Positions 1-11,736 are shown, numbered from the stretch's first letter. The stretch: 64,000 nt of DNA from Parabacteroides chongii (GCF_029581355.1 NZ_CP120849.1:2202501-2266500), one strand, 5' to 3'. The notes: generated by a model from the sequence alone, not told the origin. Numbers and translations: made by a program.

Positions 1-1136
1 TTACCCTGGTTGAACAGGTCTGTTTCGAGGAATATCTGTCCGTCGGTGATAGAGATCACGTTCGTCGGGATATAGGCGGAAACGTCGCCGGCCTGTGTCT
101 CGATGATCGGTAGGGCAGTCAGGGAGCCGCCACCTTTCACAAGATCTTTCATGCTTTCCGGCAGGTCATTCATTTCGCTTGCCACTTCCTGCTGGTTGAT
201 GATCTTGGCTGCACGTTCCAGCAAACGGGAGTGCAGATAGAAAATATCACCCGGATAGGCTTCACGTCCGGAAGGACGGCGAAGAATCAGAGATACTTCA
301 CGGTAAGCTACTGCCTGTTTGGACAAGTCGTCGTAAACGACCAGTGCATGGCGTCCGCTGTCGCGGAAGAACTCGCCGATAGCCGCTCCGGCGAAAGGAG
401 CGAAGTACTGCATGGCAGCCGGGTCGGAAGCCGTAGCGCTGACCACGATCGTGTAGTCCATCGCTCCTTTTTCCTGTAATGTATTGACCAGGGAAGCCAC
501 GGTCGAACCTTTCTGTCCGATTGCAACGTATATACAATAAACGGGTTTCCCGACTTCGTAATTACTGCGCTGGTTGATGATCGCGTCGATGGCGATAGAG
601 GTCTTTCCCGTCTGGCGGTCGCCGATGATCAACTCACGTTGTCCGCGTCCGATAGGGATCATGGCATCGACTGCCTTGATTCCGGTCTGCAACGGTTCGT
701 TTACCGGCTGGCGGAAAATCACGCCCGGTGCTTTCCGTTCCAGAGGCATCTGGTATTTTTTACCGGTAATCTCCCCTTTTCCGTCGATCGGGTTTCCCAG
801 CGGGTCGATTACACGTCCGATCATATTTTCGTTCACGTTGATGGATGCGATACGGCGAGTACGTTTTACGGTATCGCCTTCTTTCACCTGATCGGTCGGG
901 CCGAGCAGTACGGCACCCACATTGTCTTCTTCCAGGTTCATGACGATAGCCTCCATACCGTTGTCGAACTGTAGCAATTCGTTGGCCTCGGCATTATCCA
1001 GTCCGTAGATACGCGCCACACCGTCGCTCACCTGGAGTACGGTACCTACCTCCTCCAGCTGGATACTGGTTTGAATACCTTCCAGCTGCTGGCGTAATAT
1101 GGCGGAAACTTCACTTACTTTTATCTGGTCTGTCAT
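1..1136 (-). CDS. atpA: ATP synthase F1 subunit alpha (partial, C-terminus outside window)
   Basis: Nucleotide-binding, mostly non-catalytic subunit of the F1 head. Translating the minus strand from the ATG at 1136 gives [14 protein letters not shown], followed by the alpha-subunit N-terminal barrel and the nucleotide-binding domain. The P-loop GDRQTGKTS lies near residue 170, followed by the family motifs [12 protein letters not shown] and [16 protein letters not shown]. About 378 codons are present; the family usually has a little over 500, so the rest lies left of base 1. It is the last visible gene of the minus-strand atp operon, 12 bases after atpH. The usual next gene, atpG, is not in view. 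The identification is secure from motifs and context. Confidence 0.97.
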   Translation of the reverse strand, partial: MTDQIKVSEVSAILRQQLEGIQTSIQLEEVGTVLQVSDGVARIYGLDNAEANELLQFDNGMEAIVMNLEEDNVGAVLLGPTDQVKEGDTVKRTRRIASINVNENMIGRVIDPLGNPIDGKGEITGKKYQMPLERKAPGVIFRQPVNEPLQTGIKAVDAMIPIGRGQRELIIGDRQTGKTSIAIDAIINQRSNYEVGKPVYCIYVAIGQKGSTVASLVNTLQEKGAMDYTIVVSATASDPAAMQYFAPFAGAAIGEFFRDSGRHALVVYDDLSKQAVAYREVSLILRRPSGREAYPGDIFYLHSRLLERAAKIINQQEVASEMNDLPESMKDLVKGGGSLTALPIIETQAGDVSAYIPTNVISITDGQIFLETDLFNQG

Positions 1137-1148
1137 ACGTTTTACTTT

Positions 1149-1691
1149 TTAATTTTTTTCGATTAGCTGATTCCTGATCTCCCGGAGTTGCCGGGCATAG
1201 CTGGCATCTATCCGGTAGTTACCGATGCGTAGCACGAAACCTCCGATCAGTTCCGGTCTCGTCACTCCCATGAACTCGATGGTATTGCCGGTTTCCTTTT
1301 TCAGCCGTTCCTTCAAATGTTCCTGCGTAGCTTCGTCTACCGGAACGGGAGTTTTGAATAATACCCGGGTAATCTTTTTATCCTTCCGGTACATATGGAT
1401 ATAAATGTATGCCATAAGCGGTAGCAAGCTCTCTCTTTTGCGCTGAAGTACCAGGCGGATAAAGCGGATAAACAGCTCGCAGACTTCCAGTCCGGCAGCC
1501 GTTTTGAGCAACTTCACTTTTTCCTCTTCCGGAAAGATCGGGTTATCCAGTACGGCTTTCAGTCCCGGCTCCTGCTCGAAACTGACGGCCAGCATCTTCA
1601 TATCATCATATACCCGGGTTTCTTGCTGCTTGTCTTTTGCCAGTGAAAAGAGTGCTTTGACGTACCGGGAAGAGATTGTACCTACATCCAT
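1149..1691 (-). CDS. atpH: ATP synthase F1 subunit delta (OSCP)
   Basis: The delta subunit joins the top of the F1 head to the peripheral b-stalk. The product has 180 residues, normal for the family. The N-terminal helical domain (MDVGTISSRYVKALFSLA) carries the usual motif of tyrosine and alanine around 'RYVKALF', and the C-terminal motif 'PELIGGFVLRIGNYRIDASYARQLREI' region (residues about 145-175) matches the OSCP signature GG-x-x-I. It starts three bases after the atpF stop, so the two are likely translationally coupled. Confidence 0.95.
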   Translation of the reverse strand: MDVGTISSRYVKALFSLAKDKQQETRVYDDMKMLAVSFEQEPGLKAVLDNPIFPEEEKVKLLKTAAGLEVCELFIRFIRLVLQRKRESLLPLMAYIYIHMYRKDKKITRVLFKTPVPVDEATQEHLKERLKKETGNTIEFMGVTRPELIGGFVLRIGNYRIDASYARQLREIRNQLIEKN

Positions 1692-1694
1692 ATA

Positions 1695-2195
1695 TTATGA
1701 TTTACTAAACGAAACATTGTCGAGCAGTCCGTTGATGATCTTTTCCTGTTCATCCGTGCGGCTGATCTCCTCTTTCATTACTTTCTCTGCAATGGCAACG
1801 GACAGGTCGGCTATCTCGGTGCGGACTTCGCGGATCGCTTTGTCTTTTTCCTCCCGGATGCGCCGGGTAGCCTCTTCCAGTTGCATATGCGCTTCAGCCG
1901 AAGCCTTTTGCCGGGCTTCGCTGATAATCTGTTCTTTTTCGACCAGGGCTTCTTTCAGAATCGTATTCTGCTGCTCTCTTGCCTGGGCAAGAATCTTTTC
2001 TCCTTCGGCCTGGATGCCGGCAAGCTGTTCGTTTGCCTGGCGAGCCGATTCAAGGGAACGATCAATGTATTCTTTCCGTTGTTCCACGGCCTTGATAATG
2101 ACCGGAAAGCCATACTTGGAAAGAATGACAAAGACGATTCCGAAAGAAAGGATCATCCAGAATAAAAGCCCTGCGTCTGGTGTGAGCAATGACAT
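1695..2195 (-). CDS. atpF: ATP synthase F0 subunit b
   Basis: Peripheral-stalk subunit. The 166-residue product has one N-terminal membrane helix (about residues 7-27, LLFWMILSFGIVFVILSKYG) and then a long, charged, heptad-rich helix reaching residue 150, which is the expected b-subunit layout. It lies between atpE and atpH in the same operon, 14 bases after the atpE stop. Confidence 0.95.
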   Translation of the reverse strand: MSLLTPDAGLLFWMILSFGIVFVILSKYGFPVIIKAVEQRKEYIDRSLESARQANEQLAGIQAEGEKILAQAREQQNTILKEALVEKEQIISEARQKASAEAHMQLEEATRRIREEKDKAIREVRTEIADLSVAIAEKVMKEEISRTDEQEKIINGLLDNVSFSKS

Positions 2196-2209
2196 AGTTC
2201 GCTTTTATT

Positions 2210-2479
<270 letters not shown>

Positions 2480-2519
2480 TTAAATGAATTAGTAACCTTG
2501 TTTTTAATAATATGTTTGT

Positions 2520-3596
2520 TTATTCCCGTACCTTGGCCAGTCCGATATAGTTGGCGGACAGTAAGGTGAATATATAGGCTTGCAAGCATGCCACCAACAG
2601 TTCGAGGCAGTTCATGAACACGGTGAACAATACGGAAACGACTGTCATCGTGCCGTTGATAGCTGTCCCCATCGAGGCGGTGATAAATATCAGGCAAGTC
2701 AGTGCCAGAATGATCGTATGCCCTGCCATGATATTGGCAAACAGACGGATCATCAGGGCAAACGGCTTTGTGAATACGCCGAAAAATTCCACGAAGGGCA
2801 TGATCGGCAAAGGCAGTTTCAGGAAGATAGGGGCATTCGGCCAGAATATCTCTTTCCAGTACGCCTTGGTAGCAAACAAGTTTACTGCCAGGAAGGTACA
2901 AACTGCCAGTACGGCGGTGATCGTAATATTACCTGTGATGTTGGCACCTCCGGGGAATACCGGAATGATACCGATCAGGTTATTGATCAGGATAAAGAAG
3001 AACACCGTCAGCAGGTATGAGGAGAAAGGCTTGTATTCCTTACCGATCCCTTCCTTCACCACTCCTTCGTGGATGAACATGACCGCCATTTCCATCAATC
3101 CCGTAAATCCGCCCGGAGCTTCATTCGGATGCTTCTTATACCATCGGGCTGTCCTGAGGATGATGAAAAGCAGTATCCCGCAACTGAGCAACAGGCCGCA
3201 GACATTTTTGGTCAGCGACAGGTCCAGCGGTTTGACTTCTTCTCCTTTGCTGTTTTTCTCCACTACCTTCCCCGCATGATCGCCTTCTTCTGCAATATAG
3301 TAGTTGTGATGCACATTCCCATGATGCAGATGCGAGGAGAGGAACAGGTCCCATCCGCGCTCTTCACTTTTCAGCAGGATGGGAAGGGGTATGGATATTT
3401 CCTTTCCGTTCCATTCCGTGATATGCCAGGTATAAGCGTCTTTGATGTGAGAAAAAACGATATCCTGCACATCCACCTCACCCGGTTTGCTTTCAGCGGC
3501 AGCACTTGCCGGAAAGTAGATCCACGCCAGTAACAAGAAGGTAAACCATAACAGGCTATTGTTTTTTATTCTGCTCATCTTTTTCTTTCTTTTCAC
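2520..3596 (-). CDS. atpB: ATP synthase F0 subunit a
   Basis: Proton-channel subunit. The product is 358 residues from the first ATG, or 352 from the ATG at 3578 (MSRIKNNSL). It begins with a cleavable-looking signal peptide (LLWFTFLLLAWIYFPASAAA) and an extracytoplasmic extension of about 100 residues before the multi-helix core, a layout typical of Bacteroidetes. The essential arginine lies in the helix with PFALMIRLFANIMAGH, and the last helix reads LLVACLQAYIFTLLSANYI. The start overlaps the end of the upstream atpI-like gene (41 or 23 bases depending on start), suggesting coupled translation. Confidence 0.95.
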   Translation of the reverse strand: MKRKKKMSRIKNNSLLWFTFLLLAWIYFPASAAAESKPGEVDVQDIVFSHIKDAYTWHITEWNGKEISIPLPILLKSEERGWDLFLSSHLHHGNVHHNYYIAEEGDHAGKVVEKNSKGEEVKPLDLSLTKNVCGLLLSCGILLFIILRTARWYKKHPNEAPGGFTGLMEMAVMFIHEGVVKEGIGKEYKPFSSYLLTVFFFILINNLIGIIPVFPGGANITGNITITAVLAVCTFLAVNLFATKAYWKEIFWPNAPIFLKLPLPIMPFVEFFGVFTKPFALMIRLFANIMAGHTIILALTCLIFITASMGTAINGTMTVVSVLFTVFMNCLELLVACLQAYIFTLLSANYIGLAKVRE

Positions 3597-3987
3597 TTTT
3601 CATTCTCTTTTTCTCAAACAGATACAATGTATATGTTTCCAGCACAAGATAAATGAAATAGAACAACATCATCGTAAAACCGAAAGCTTTCAGGTTTTGT
3701 TTGACCAAGACGGCGTAGAGCCAAAGGAAAACTAATGCGAGGGTGAACTTGCACAGACGGACTACCATATAAGTAACTACTGTAACGTCTCCGTGTTTCC
3801 GTTTCACATGATCCAGAAAAAAGATCATTAACATACTGCTTAACCAATAGAATACCGGTATTGACGGATACCACTCAAAATAGTGTGAAGGCCAGATGGT
3901 GTATAACAGCCCCCCCAAAGAGACGCCGATAACTACATTAATAAAGGTAGTCAAGCCCATTAGCTTCATTCTTAATCTACCGCTCAT
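3556..3987 (-). CDS. AtpI-position small membrane protein of the ATP synthase operon
   Basis: A 143-residue protein with four predicted membrane helices (about residues 10-30, 42-60, 70-98 and 103-125) and a very basic/acidic tail (KKRMKSEKKEKDEQNKKQ). It sits between atpC and atpB. By position and topology it resembles AtpI-like proteins, which in other bacteria help assemble the c-ring, but sequence similarity to classical AtpI is not obvious by eye. Its 3' end overlaps atpB in another frame, so its tail sequence is constrained by the atpB signal peptide. Confidence 0.8.
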   Translation of the reverse strand: MSGRLRMKLMGLTTFINVVIGVSLGGLLYTIWPSHYFEWYPSIPVFYWLSSMLMIFFLDHVKRKHGDVTVVTYMVVRLCKFTLALVFLWLYAVLVKQNLKAFGFTMMLFYFIYLVLETYTLYLFEKKRMKSEKKEKDEQNKKQ

Positions 3988-3999
3988 GATCGTATTTTT

Positions 4000-4239
4000 T
4001 TATTCGATGCATACGGACAGGATATCGTCTTTTATCTCGACAAATCCGCTCTGTATATTTATTTCCTGTTGCTCTTCTTTCCCATTTGCCTGGTACCGGA
4101 TCGCCCCTGCTTCGAGGGCAGCTATCATCGGAGCGTGATGAGGCAGCACGTCGAACGAGCCTGCCGTACCCGGAAAGGATACATAATTCGTTTCTCCTTT
4201 GAATAAAATGCCGTCGGGGGATATGATTTCCAGTTCCAT
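4000..4239 (-). CDS. atpC: ATP synthase F1 subunit epsilon
   Basis: A 79-residue protein equal to the beta-sandwich domain of epsilon (MELEIISPDGILFKGE, then the motif GSFDVLPHHAPMIAAL at about residues 27-42). The C-terminal helical hairpin that inhibits ATPase activity in longer homologues is absent, as is common in Bacteroidetes. It follows atpD by six bases. Confidence 0.93.
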   Translation of the reverse strand: MELEIISPDGILFKGETNYVSFPGTAGSFDVLPHHAPMIAALEAGAIRYQANGKEEQQEINIQSGFVEIKDDILSVCIE

Positions 4240-4245
4240 GCTTTA

Positions 4246-6128
<1,883 letters not shown>

Positions 6129-7463
6129 TTACCATTCTAGGAACTTGCCACGTTGCCGGCGTTTCTCCAATTCTTCCTGCAAATACTTTTTCCGGTCTTT
6201 TGCAATGTATTGACGGGCAAAAATATTCGGAACGGCAACTCCCAGTGAAATACAGAGAATGATAAGGGCTGAATTGATACCGTTGAAGAATGCATTCGTT
6301 ACCTCGCCGATCACTCCGTGCAGGTTGATGAAAGCTAACAGGGAGCGGTACATCAGGACTCCGGGGATCATAGGGATTACCGACGGGATCGTTAATACAT
6401 GGTTGGGGACATGAAACCAATGGACTGCCTTGACAGCCAGGAGGCTGACCACGAAACTTCCCATGAACGAGCCGATCACAGGACCGTAACCGAGTTCGAA
6501 GTTCACAAAGTTACGGGTACACACAGCAATGATACCACCAACGGCAACGACCCATAACAGGCGGCGCTGTATATTGAATATCATTGAGAATCCCATAGCA
6601 GCGATAGCAGCGGCGATTGCATAAACATAATAAGGATCATGGGGAACCATGCTTAATTCGCTGAATTTATGGTCGATCGCAACATCATTCATGACCAGTA
6701 TGCGCAGCGCGAATGCGATACCGAAAGTCATTGCACCTACCATCATAGCGGTATTGGCGGCACGTGTCATCCCAACCAGCAAATGGTTGTCGAGCATATC
6801 GTCCACAAAGTTGATCAGCGGCACTCCCGGCACAATGAACAGAGCACAGGCGAGTAGCGGATGGTAGGGTGTCTCGGATAAGCCCGAAAAAGAGGAGAGG
6901 TATGCTGTACAGGTGGCTATAAAAGCGGCTAGTGCTATGCTCATATATACGTTTAAGCCGGCTTCAACGCATCGTGCACGTACCCTGAAACCAATGAATG
7001 CACAAATGGAAGCGAACAGAAAGGCAATCCAGTCGGAACCGAACAGTTTACAGAATCCTCCACAGGCAAATCCTGCACCGATAGCGACAATATAAGGTAC
7101 ATAGTTGCGTGGTTTCCGGGCTATCTTTTCCAGTTCTTCTTCGTATTTGTCCAGCGAATAATCTTTTTCGATGGCATGCCAGGAGAGGTCGCTGACTTGT
7201 GAGATAGTGGTCATGTTAATGCCATGTTTCTCACATTTCTGGAATTTGGAAAACGAGTTCCTTTCATCGCTCACATTCACCATGATCATCGTCCACCGGA
7301 TATCGATATGTAATTTTTCTTCCGGGATACCCATAAAAGCTGCTACTCGTTTCATATTCCGTTCAATACGGTTGGTGTCGGCAGCACTTTCCATCAATAA
7401 TTTGCCTGTACGCAGCAAAAGGTCCAATTTGCGTCGCAGTAACAATACTTCCTTGTCTGTCAT
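6129..7463 (-). CDS. Threonine/serine exporter, fused ThrE type
   Basis: A 444-residue inner-membrane protein. The N-terminal cytosolic part (about 1-120) starts with LLRTGKLLMESAADTNRIERNM, the typical ThrE/DUF1212 opening. Then come about ten hydrophobic helices in two blocks (about 125-265 and 285-425), matching the two ThrE domains that some bacteria encode as separate genes. The family exports threonine and serine with proton exchange; the substrate here is inferred from the family. It stands alone, in the same direction as the atp operon, with a terminator after it. Confidence 0.85.
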   Translation of the reverse strand: MTDKEVLLLRRKLDLLLRTGKLLMESAADTNRIERNMKRVAAFMGIPEEKLHIDIRWTMIMVNVSDERNSFSKFQKCEKHGINMTTISQVSDLSWHAIEKDYSLDKYEEELEKIARKPRNYVPYIVAIGAGFACGGFCKLFGSDWIAFLFASICAFIGFRVRARCVEAGLNVYMSIALAAFIATCTAYLSSFSGLSETPYHPLLACALFIVPGVPLINFVDDMLDNHLLVGMTRAANTAMMVGAMTFGIAFALRILVMNDVAIDHKFSELSMVPHDPYYVYAIAAAIAAMGFSMIFNIQRRLLWVVAVGGIIAVCTRNFVNFELGYGPVIGSFMGSFVVSLLAVKAVHWFHVPNHVLTIPSVIPMIPGVLMYRSLLAFINLHGVIGEVTNAFFNGINSALIILCISLGVAVPNIFARQYIAKDRKKYLQEELEKRRQRGKFLEW

Positions 7464-7808
7464 CTTTTTGTCTAATCCTTAAATGTATCTAATAACCTAA
7501 ACGAACGGTAACAATGAAACCAATTCGGGGTGTAAAGATATTACTTTTCCTCGTTATGTTCAAAAGGGAAAGGCCAAGTAGAAGGTAAAGTGTAAATTAT
7601 CGTCCGGATCTGCAATATAGAATGTAGGCTTTGTGAATTGATGAAATTTCTGGTCGTTTATTTGTAGGTGTCGATAAATTTTGCGAATATTGTGCAGGAA
7701 TCGGATCGAGTATTTTATAATGATTGAATATTAGAGTATTGTTCGGATTTGATACGATAAAGATTAAAGGTACGGACTTTTTAACATTAAATTTTTTATC
7801 AATCGAAA
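7464..7808. other. AT-rich intergenic region, left edge of the glycan locus
   Basis: No gene supported. Base composition shifts here from the balanced atp region to the AT-rich locus on the right. The plus-strand promoter of the following genes is expected in this stretch, but I see no exact TAnnTTTG hexamer pair. A 76-codon minus-strand ORF has no recognisable content. Confidence 0.5.
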
Positions 7809-7946
7809 ATGAAAATTCAACACACAAGCATGTTATATGTGATTGCCTTATTGTTTTTCTCTTTGGAATTTGCTTTGGGTATTAACAGTTTCTTGGTACC
7901 GGTCTTAAAAAATGTGTTTCAACTATCGAGCGTTAATTCTAATTGA
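7809..7946 (+). pseudogene. N-terminal remnant of a sugar MFS permease (probable murT)
   Basis: An ATG-started frame of 45 codons ending in TGA. The peptide includes LFFSLEFALGINSFLVP followed by VLKNVFQLSS. This is the first membrane helix and loop of FucP/glucose-galactose type major facilitator permeases, which read like LFFLWGF-x-x-x-LN-x-x-LVP-x-LK-x-x-F-x-LS. The frame then stops where a protein of about 400 residues should continue. The gene sits 51 bases before the MurNAc kinase/etherase fusion. In Tannerella a MurNAc transporter, kinase and etherase form one operon, so this is most simply the deleted transporter. The family match is read by eye; the link to MurNAc is inference. Confidence 0.7.
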
Positions 7947-7997
7947 TGTATGCGTTATATATATGATAAATCAACAAAAGATTATTGTGAATAAGAA

Positions 7998-9740
7998 ATG
8001 AAAAAACATTTTTTAGGGATTGATATTGGTGGATCCTGGTTAAAAGGAATGCTTGTCTCATGCGATGATGATTGTTCGGCCCGACAATTGGCTATGGAGT
8101 GTCGTCATAAGAAGCCGGTTCGGGTGAGTAGCCATTTAGGTCGTGAGGCGACAGTTTATGATTTTATTCAGAGTTTGGAACTCTTGTTAAGGGACTTGAA
8201 TATTGATGCGAGGAAAATAGATGGGATTGGGATCTCGTCTGCGGGTATCGTTCACTATGACGGTAGTGGAGTGGCATTATGTGCTTCTCATTTAAGTGCA
8301 TTGATGTCAAAGGAGTGGATCGACTATTTGAAAGAACAAATCGGAGCCCCGGTTGTTTTAATTAACGATGCGGAAGCGGCTTGTATTGGTGCGGCGAGTT
8401 TAGATTATTTATCCGGTAACGTTTGTTATGGAATAGCGCCTATTGGTACCGGGTTGGGTTTTGTGGTGTTGAGAAATGGACGAAGATGGTGTGAGGCTTC
8501 GGTTCAGTTGCCTCTTTTAGGATCGGTTTATACACAACCAGATTCTAATTTTGATACTCTTGTCGGTGTATCGAAATATGCTCGGTTGGGAAACAGTAAT
8601 AGTTTATGTGAGTTCTTTACAGAAAAAGAACATGAAAATTTAAGGAATACTTATTTGGATAATCTGGCCGGAGTGATTTATTCTTCTTCTGTGATTTATG
8701 GGGTTGAGGAGTTTTGTATAGCGGGCGGATTAGCGAATGCCGTTACTTCATTGGATTGGAATTTGGAATCAAAATTAGAGAAGTGTTTGAGCCATTATCC
8801 CATGTATAACCAAAAAAAGTTACGAGTACGTGTTTTTAAGGAAGGCAATCAATTACCGTTGATTGGAGCTGTGTTGTTGGCCAGAGGGAATAGTTTTGTT
8901 ATTGAGAACCGTCAGGTTTTAGCTTATTCCGATATGCGAACGGAACAACCGTATGACGCCTCTCTTATGTTAAACAAATTGGATACGGCCTCTGTGTTGG
9001 AGAAGTTGTTTATGTTGGAACAAGAGGCCGGATCGAGATTGAAAGATTCATTACCGGTTCTCAAATCTATTATCGATCAGATTGTTCCTAAATTGTCAAA
9101 TGGAGGCCGGTTGATTTATGTAGGATGTGGAACAAGTGGGCGTTTAGCTGCGATAGATGCGGTAGAATTAGCTTGTACGTTTGGTTTTCCGCGAGATAAG
9201 GTGTTAACGTTTATTTCTGGGGGTATAACGGATGCCGCGATAGATATAGAACAGAATTTCGAGGAGGATGCAAGTGCTGTTCCAGAATTATTAATGGCTA
9301 ATGTTTCACAGAAGGATGTGGTTATTGGTATTTCCGTAAGCGGAAAGGCTTTTTATGTGCAGTCCGCGTTAGCTTATGCAAAAAAAGAGGGGGCTTTATC
9401 GGTTATGATTCAGGCTGTTGATAAGGAACTTCCTTTTTGTGATTATGTCTTACCTTTGAATACAGGGGGAGAATTAATCGCCGGCAGTACTCGGATGAAA
9501 GCTGGTTCCGCGACAAAGAAGGTACTTAATTTTATTTCGACAACCGTCATGATTCGACTAGGGAAAGTATATGGCTGTTATATGACGGAACTGGAATGTC
9601 TCAATGAGAAATTAAGGGAACGGGCTGTCGGGATACTCCGGATTTTATTTGGCTTGTCTGACGCGGAAGCTTTGGACAAACTGAAAGAAAATAACTATAA
9701 CTTAAATCAGACAATCAGGAAAATCTCAATTGACGAATGA
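7998..9740 (+). CDS. murQ: MurNAc kinase / MurNAc-6-phosphate etherase fusion
   Basis: Bifunctional cytoplasmic protein of 580 residues. Residues 1 to about 300 form a sugar kinase of the ROK/ASKHA fold: phosphate loop GIDIGGSWLKG at 7-17, INDAEAACIGAA with the likely catalytic aspartate near 130, and a second phosphate loop PIGTGLGF near 151. The C-terminal half (about 320-575) is a MurQ-type SIS domain: YVGCGTSGRLAAIDAVE near 373, VVIGISVSGKAFYV, and GSTRMKAGSATKKVLN near 494. The glutamate of DAVELA and the acidic pair after INF-type EEDAS fit the etherase active site. It should phosphorylate MurNAc and then remove lactate, giving GlcNAc-6-P. It ends just before the ECF sigma gene. Confidence 0.88.
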   Translation: MKKHFLGIDIGGSWLKGMLVSCDDDCSARQLAMECRHKKPVRVSSHLGREATVYDFIQSLELLLRDLNIDARKIDGIGISSAGIVHYDGSGVALCASHLSALMSKEWIDYLKEQIGAPVVLINDAEAACIGAASLDYLSGNVCYGIAPIGTGLGFVVLRNGRRWCEASVQLPLLGSVYTQPDSNFDTLVGVSKYARLGNSNSLCEFFTEKEHENLRNTYLDNLAGVIYSSSVIYGVEEFCIAGGLANAVTSLDWNLESKLEKCLSHYPMYNQKKLRVRVFKEGNQLPLIGAVLLARGNSFVIENRQVLAYSDMRTEQPYDASLMLNKLDTASVLEKLFMLEQEAGSRLKDSLPVLKSIIDQIVPKLSNGGRLIYVGCGTSGRLAAIDAVELACTFGFPRDKVLTFISGGITDAAIDIEQNFEEDASAVPELLMANVSQKDVVIGISVSGKAFYVQSALAYAKKEGALSVMIQAVDKELPFCDYVLPLNTGGELIAGSTRMKAGSATKKVLNFISTTVMIRLGKVYGCYMTELECLNEKLRERAVGILRILFGLSDAEALDKLKENNYNLNQTIRKISIDE

Positions 9741-9744
9741 AGAA

Positions 9745-10332
9745 ATGAAGATATTCGGTGGTCATAAACGTGCTTATATAGATAAGGAATATGAATTGAT
9801 ATCGGAATTGAAGCGAGGTGATTATGACGCTTTCGATAAACTTTACAATTTATATGCTGATAGTTTATATAGCTTTATATTGAAAATGACGAAATCTCGT
9901 TCTGAATCAGAAGATATTCTACAAGAGACTTTTTTAAAAGTCTGGTATATGAGGGAGAAGATTTCACCGGATAAATCTTTCAAATCTTTTCTTTTTACTA
10001 TATCCCATAATTTGATCATTGATTCATTTAGGATAAAGCTAAACAATATAGATTTTGAGCTTTTTCTACAAAATGATATAGAACATCCTTTAGAGAACTC
10101 GATGGAAGAGAGTTCGGAAGATTTTTTGAAACTATTATCGTTGGCTAAGAGAAAGATTTCAGATAAACAACGTGCTATCTTTGAATTGAAATATGAAAAA
10201 GGGTATTCTAATGTCGAGATTGCAGAGAAGTTGAATCTTTCTGAGAAAACAATCAGGAATCAATCGTCGATTATTGTAAATATAATAAAAAATGCTTTGG
10301 CTTTGATTATCTTGTTTATTATCAGTCGATAA
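9745..10332 (+). CDS. ECF RNA polymerase sigma factor (SusC/FecR-linked)
   Basis: A 195-residue sigma-70 family regulator. I start it at the ATG at 9745; a TTG at 9730 would overlap the upstream gene by 11 bases. Region 2 is DAFDKLYNLYADSLYSFIL through EDILQETFLKVWYMREKI, and region 4 is ISDKQRAIFELKYEKGYSNVEIAEKLNLSEKTIRNQ (split here only for description). The hydrophobic tail ALALIILFIISR is common in Bacteroidetes ECF factors. It is followed by a strong terminator and then its anti-sigma factor, and should drive the downstream SusC/SusD genes. Confidence 0.92.
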   Translation: MKIFGGHKRAYIDKEYELISELKRGDYDAFDKLYNLYADSLYSFILKMTKSRSESEDILQETFLKVWYMREKISPDKSFKSFLFTISHNLIIDSFRIKLNNIDFELFLQNDIEHPLENSMEESSEDFLKLLSLAKRKISDKQRAIFELKYEKGYSNVEIAEKLNLSEKTIRNQSSIIVNIIKNALALIILFIISR

Positions 10333-10368
10333 TGAGTCTTAGGTGATATCTGCCGGAATGACTGGGAG

Positions 10369-10409
10369 GCCGAATAAAATCTTCTATATGGATTTTATTC
10401 GGCTTTTTA
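10369..10409 (+). terminator. Intrinsic terminator after the ECF sigma gene
   Basis: Perfect 13-bp inverted repeat GCCGAATAAAATC / GATTTTATTCGGC with a 9-base loop, followed by TTTTTAT. It separates the sigma gene from fecR, so the anti-sigma gene probably has its own promoter in 10410-10498. Confidence 0.85.
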
Positions 10410-10498
10410 TAGTTTTTGGAATGTGGAAAGGATTTTTTTCAAAAAAGTCGGGACAATTTTTGACTTTTTCCGTATTATCTAAAACTGTATACTAAAAT

Positions 10499-11491
10499 AT
10501 GGAGAATACATTATTGTTAAGAGAGTTGTTGCACAAATATTTTCATGGTAAGTTGACCAAAAAGGAGTTGACTGACTTCCGGTCTGTGGTTAATGAAATG
10601 TCCGATGAAATGTTCAAAAAAGAATTGGATTTCATTTGGAATAATGAAAACGATGTAATACCAATGGATACATTAACAAAAAATAATATTCTTCAGTCTG
10701 TACATAATATTATAGATCATAAAGCGATAGTTGTAAAAAGAGTATTCAACTGGTGGAAAATTGCTGCCATTATTATGATGCCGATATTGCTTATAAATAT
10801 TTCTCTATTATTTATGGATAATAAAGAAGAGTATGTGGCAAATGTTCAGGAATATACAGTCTTGTCTGGAAAAGGACAGAAAAATCAGATATTATTACCG
10901 GATGGAACTCATATTTGGTTAAATTCCGAATCGGAAATAAGTTATACTTCCAATTTCAATCAATCGAATAGAAGTATAAAATTGAAAGGGGAAGCCTTCT
11001 TCGATGTGAAAAAGAACGAGTATTTACCTTTCAATGTGGAGGTCGACTCAATTAATATTCAGGTATTGGGCACAGCTTTCAATGTATCTGCATATGCTGA
11101 CGATCCAAATATTAAGGTTTCATTAGAGAGAGGTAAGGTGGAGGTTCGGATGCACGATGATAATAGTTTTCTGGCTACATTGAATCCGAACGAACAAGCT
11201 ACTATAGATAAAAAGAGTATAGTAACAACAATCACTGACTGTGAGGCTTATACAGAAAGTATATGGCGACAAAATGTTTTAAAAATAAACAATATATATA
11301 CGGATGAAATGATAAAGAAACTGGAACGTTGGTATGGAGTTCATATCAATGTGCAAAATATGCCGGTATCGAAGAGGTACGGACTTACGATAAAAGAAGA
11401 ATCTTTGCGTGAAATGTTAGAACTGATCAATAGTATAACGCCTATTATATATAGGATAGAAGGAGAGGAGGTGACAATATCATATAAATAA
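10499..11491 (+). CDS. FecR-family anti-sigma factor
   Basis: Inner-membrane anti-sigma factor of 330 residues. The cytosolic N-terminus (about 1-82) should hold the ECF sigma, a single membrane helix is at about 83-104 (WWKIAAIIMMPILLINISLL), and the periplasmic FecR domain begins with YTVLSGKGQKNQILLPDGTHIWLNSE-type sequence (about 115-140). A DUF4974-like C-terminal domain follows from about 260 (VLKINNIYTDEMIKKLERWYG). It receives the signal from the STN domain of the adjacent SusC. Confidence 0.93.
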   Translation: MENTLLLRELLHKYFHGKLTKKELTDFRSVVNEMSDEMFKKELDFIWNNENDVIPMDTLTKNNILQSVHNIIDHKAIVVKRVFNWWKIAAIIMMPILLINISLLFMDNKEEYVANVQEYTVLSGKGQKNQILLPDGTHIWLNSESEISYTSNFNQSNRSIKLKGEAFFDVKKNEYLPFNVEVDSINIQVLGTAFNVSAYADDPNIKVSLERGKVEVRMHDDNSFLATLNPNEQATIDKKSIVTTITDCEAYTESIWRQNVLKINNIYTDEMIKKLERWYGVHINVQNMPVSKRYGLTIKEESLREMLELINSITPIIYRIEGEEVTISYK

Positions 11492-11499
11492 ATAAAAAG

Positions 11500-11556
11500 T
11501 ATAGAGAACTGCCATTCTCTATACTCTTAAGGTATATTACCTCAAATCTGAGGTAA
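11500..11556 (+). terminator. Two consecutive hairpins between fecR and susC
   Basis: Two perfect inverted repeats lie just after the fecR stop: TATAGAGAA/TTCTCTATA (11500-11523) and TTACCTCA/TGAGGTAA (11537-11556). Neither has a strong T-run, so termination is likely but not certain. The promoter of susC should lie in 11557-11736. Confidence 0.5.
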
Positions 11557-11736
11557 ATAAAGTAATACATAATAGATATTATATCGAATAAATTCAAGGA
11601 TGCTGAAAATCAATATCCCTATGGCTTATTCTATATAAACTCTAATTGACAAAGTTAGAAATATCATTGATATTTTTAAACTATTGGGTGAATATTTTTA
11701 TTGATAAAATATTTAAATCAACTTAAATCTGTACAT

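Noticed and set aside
7597..7827. 76-codon minus-strand ORF as a gene
   Set aside because: No start context or recognisable content, and it overlaps the start of the permease remnant on the other strand.
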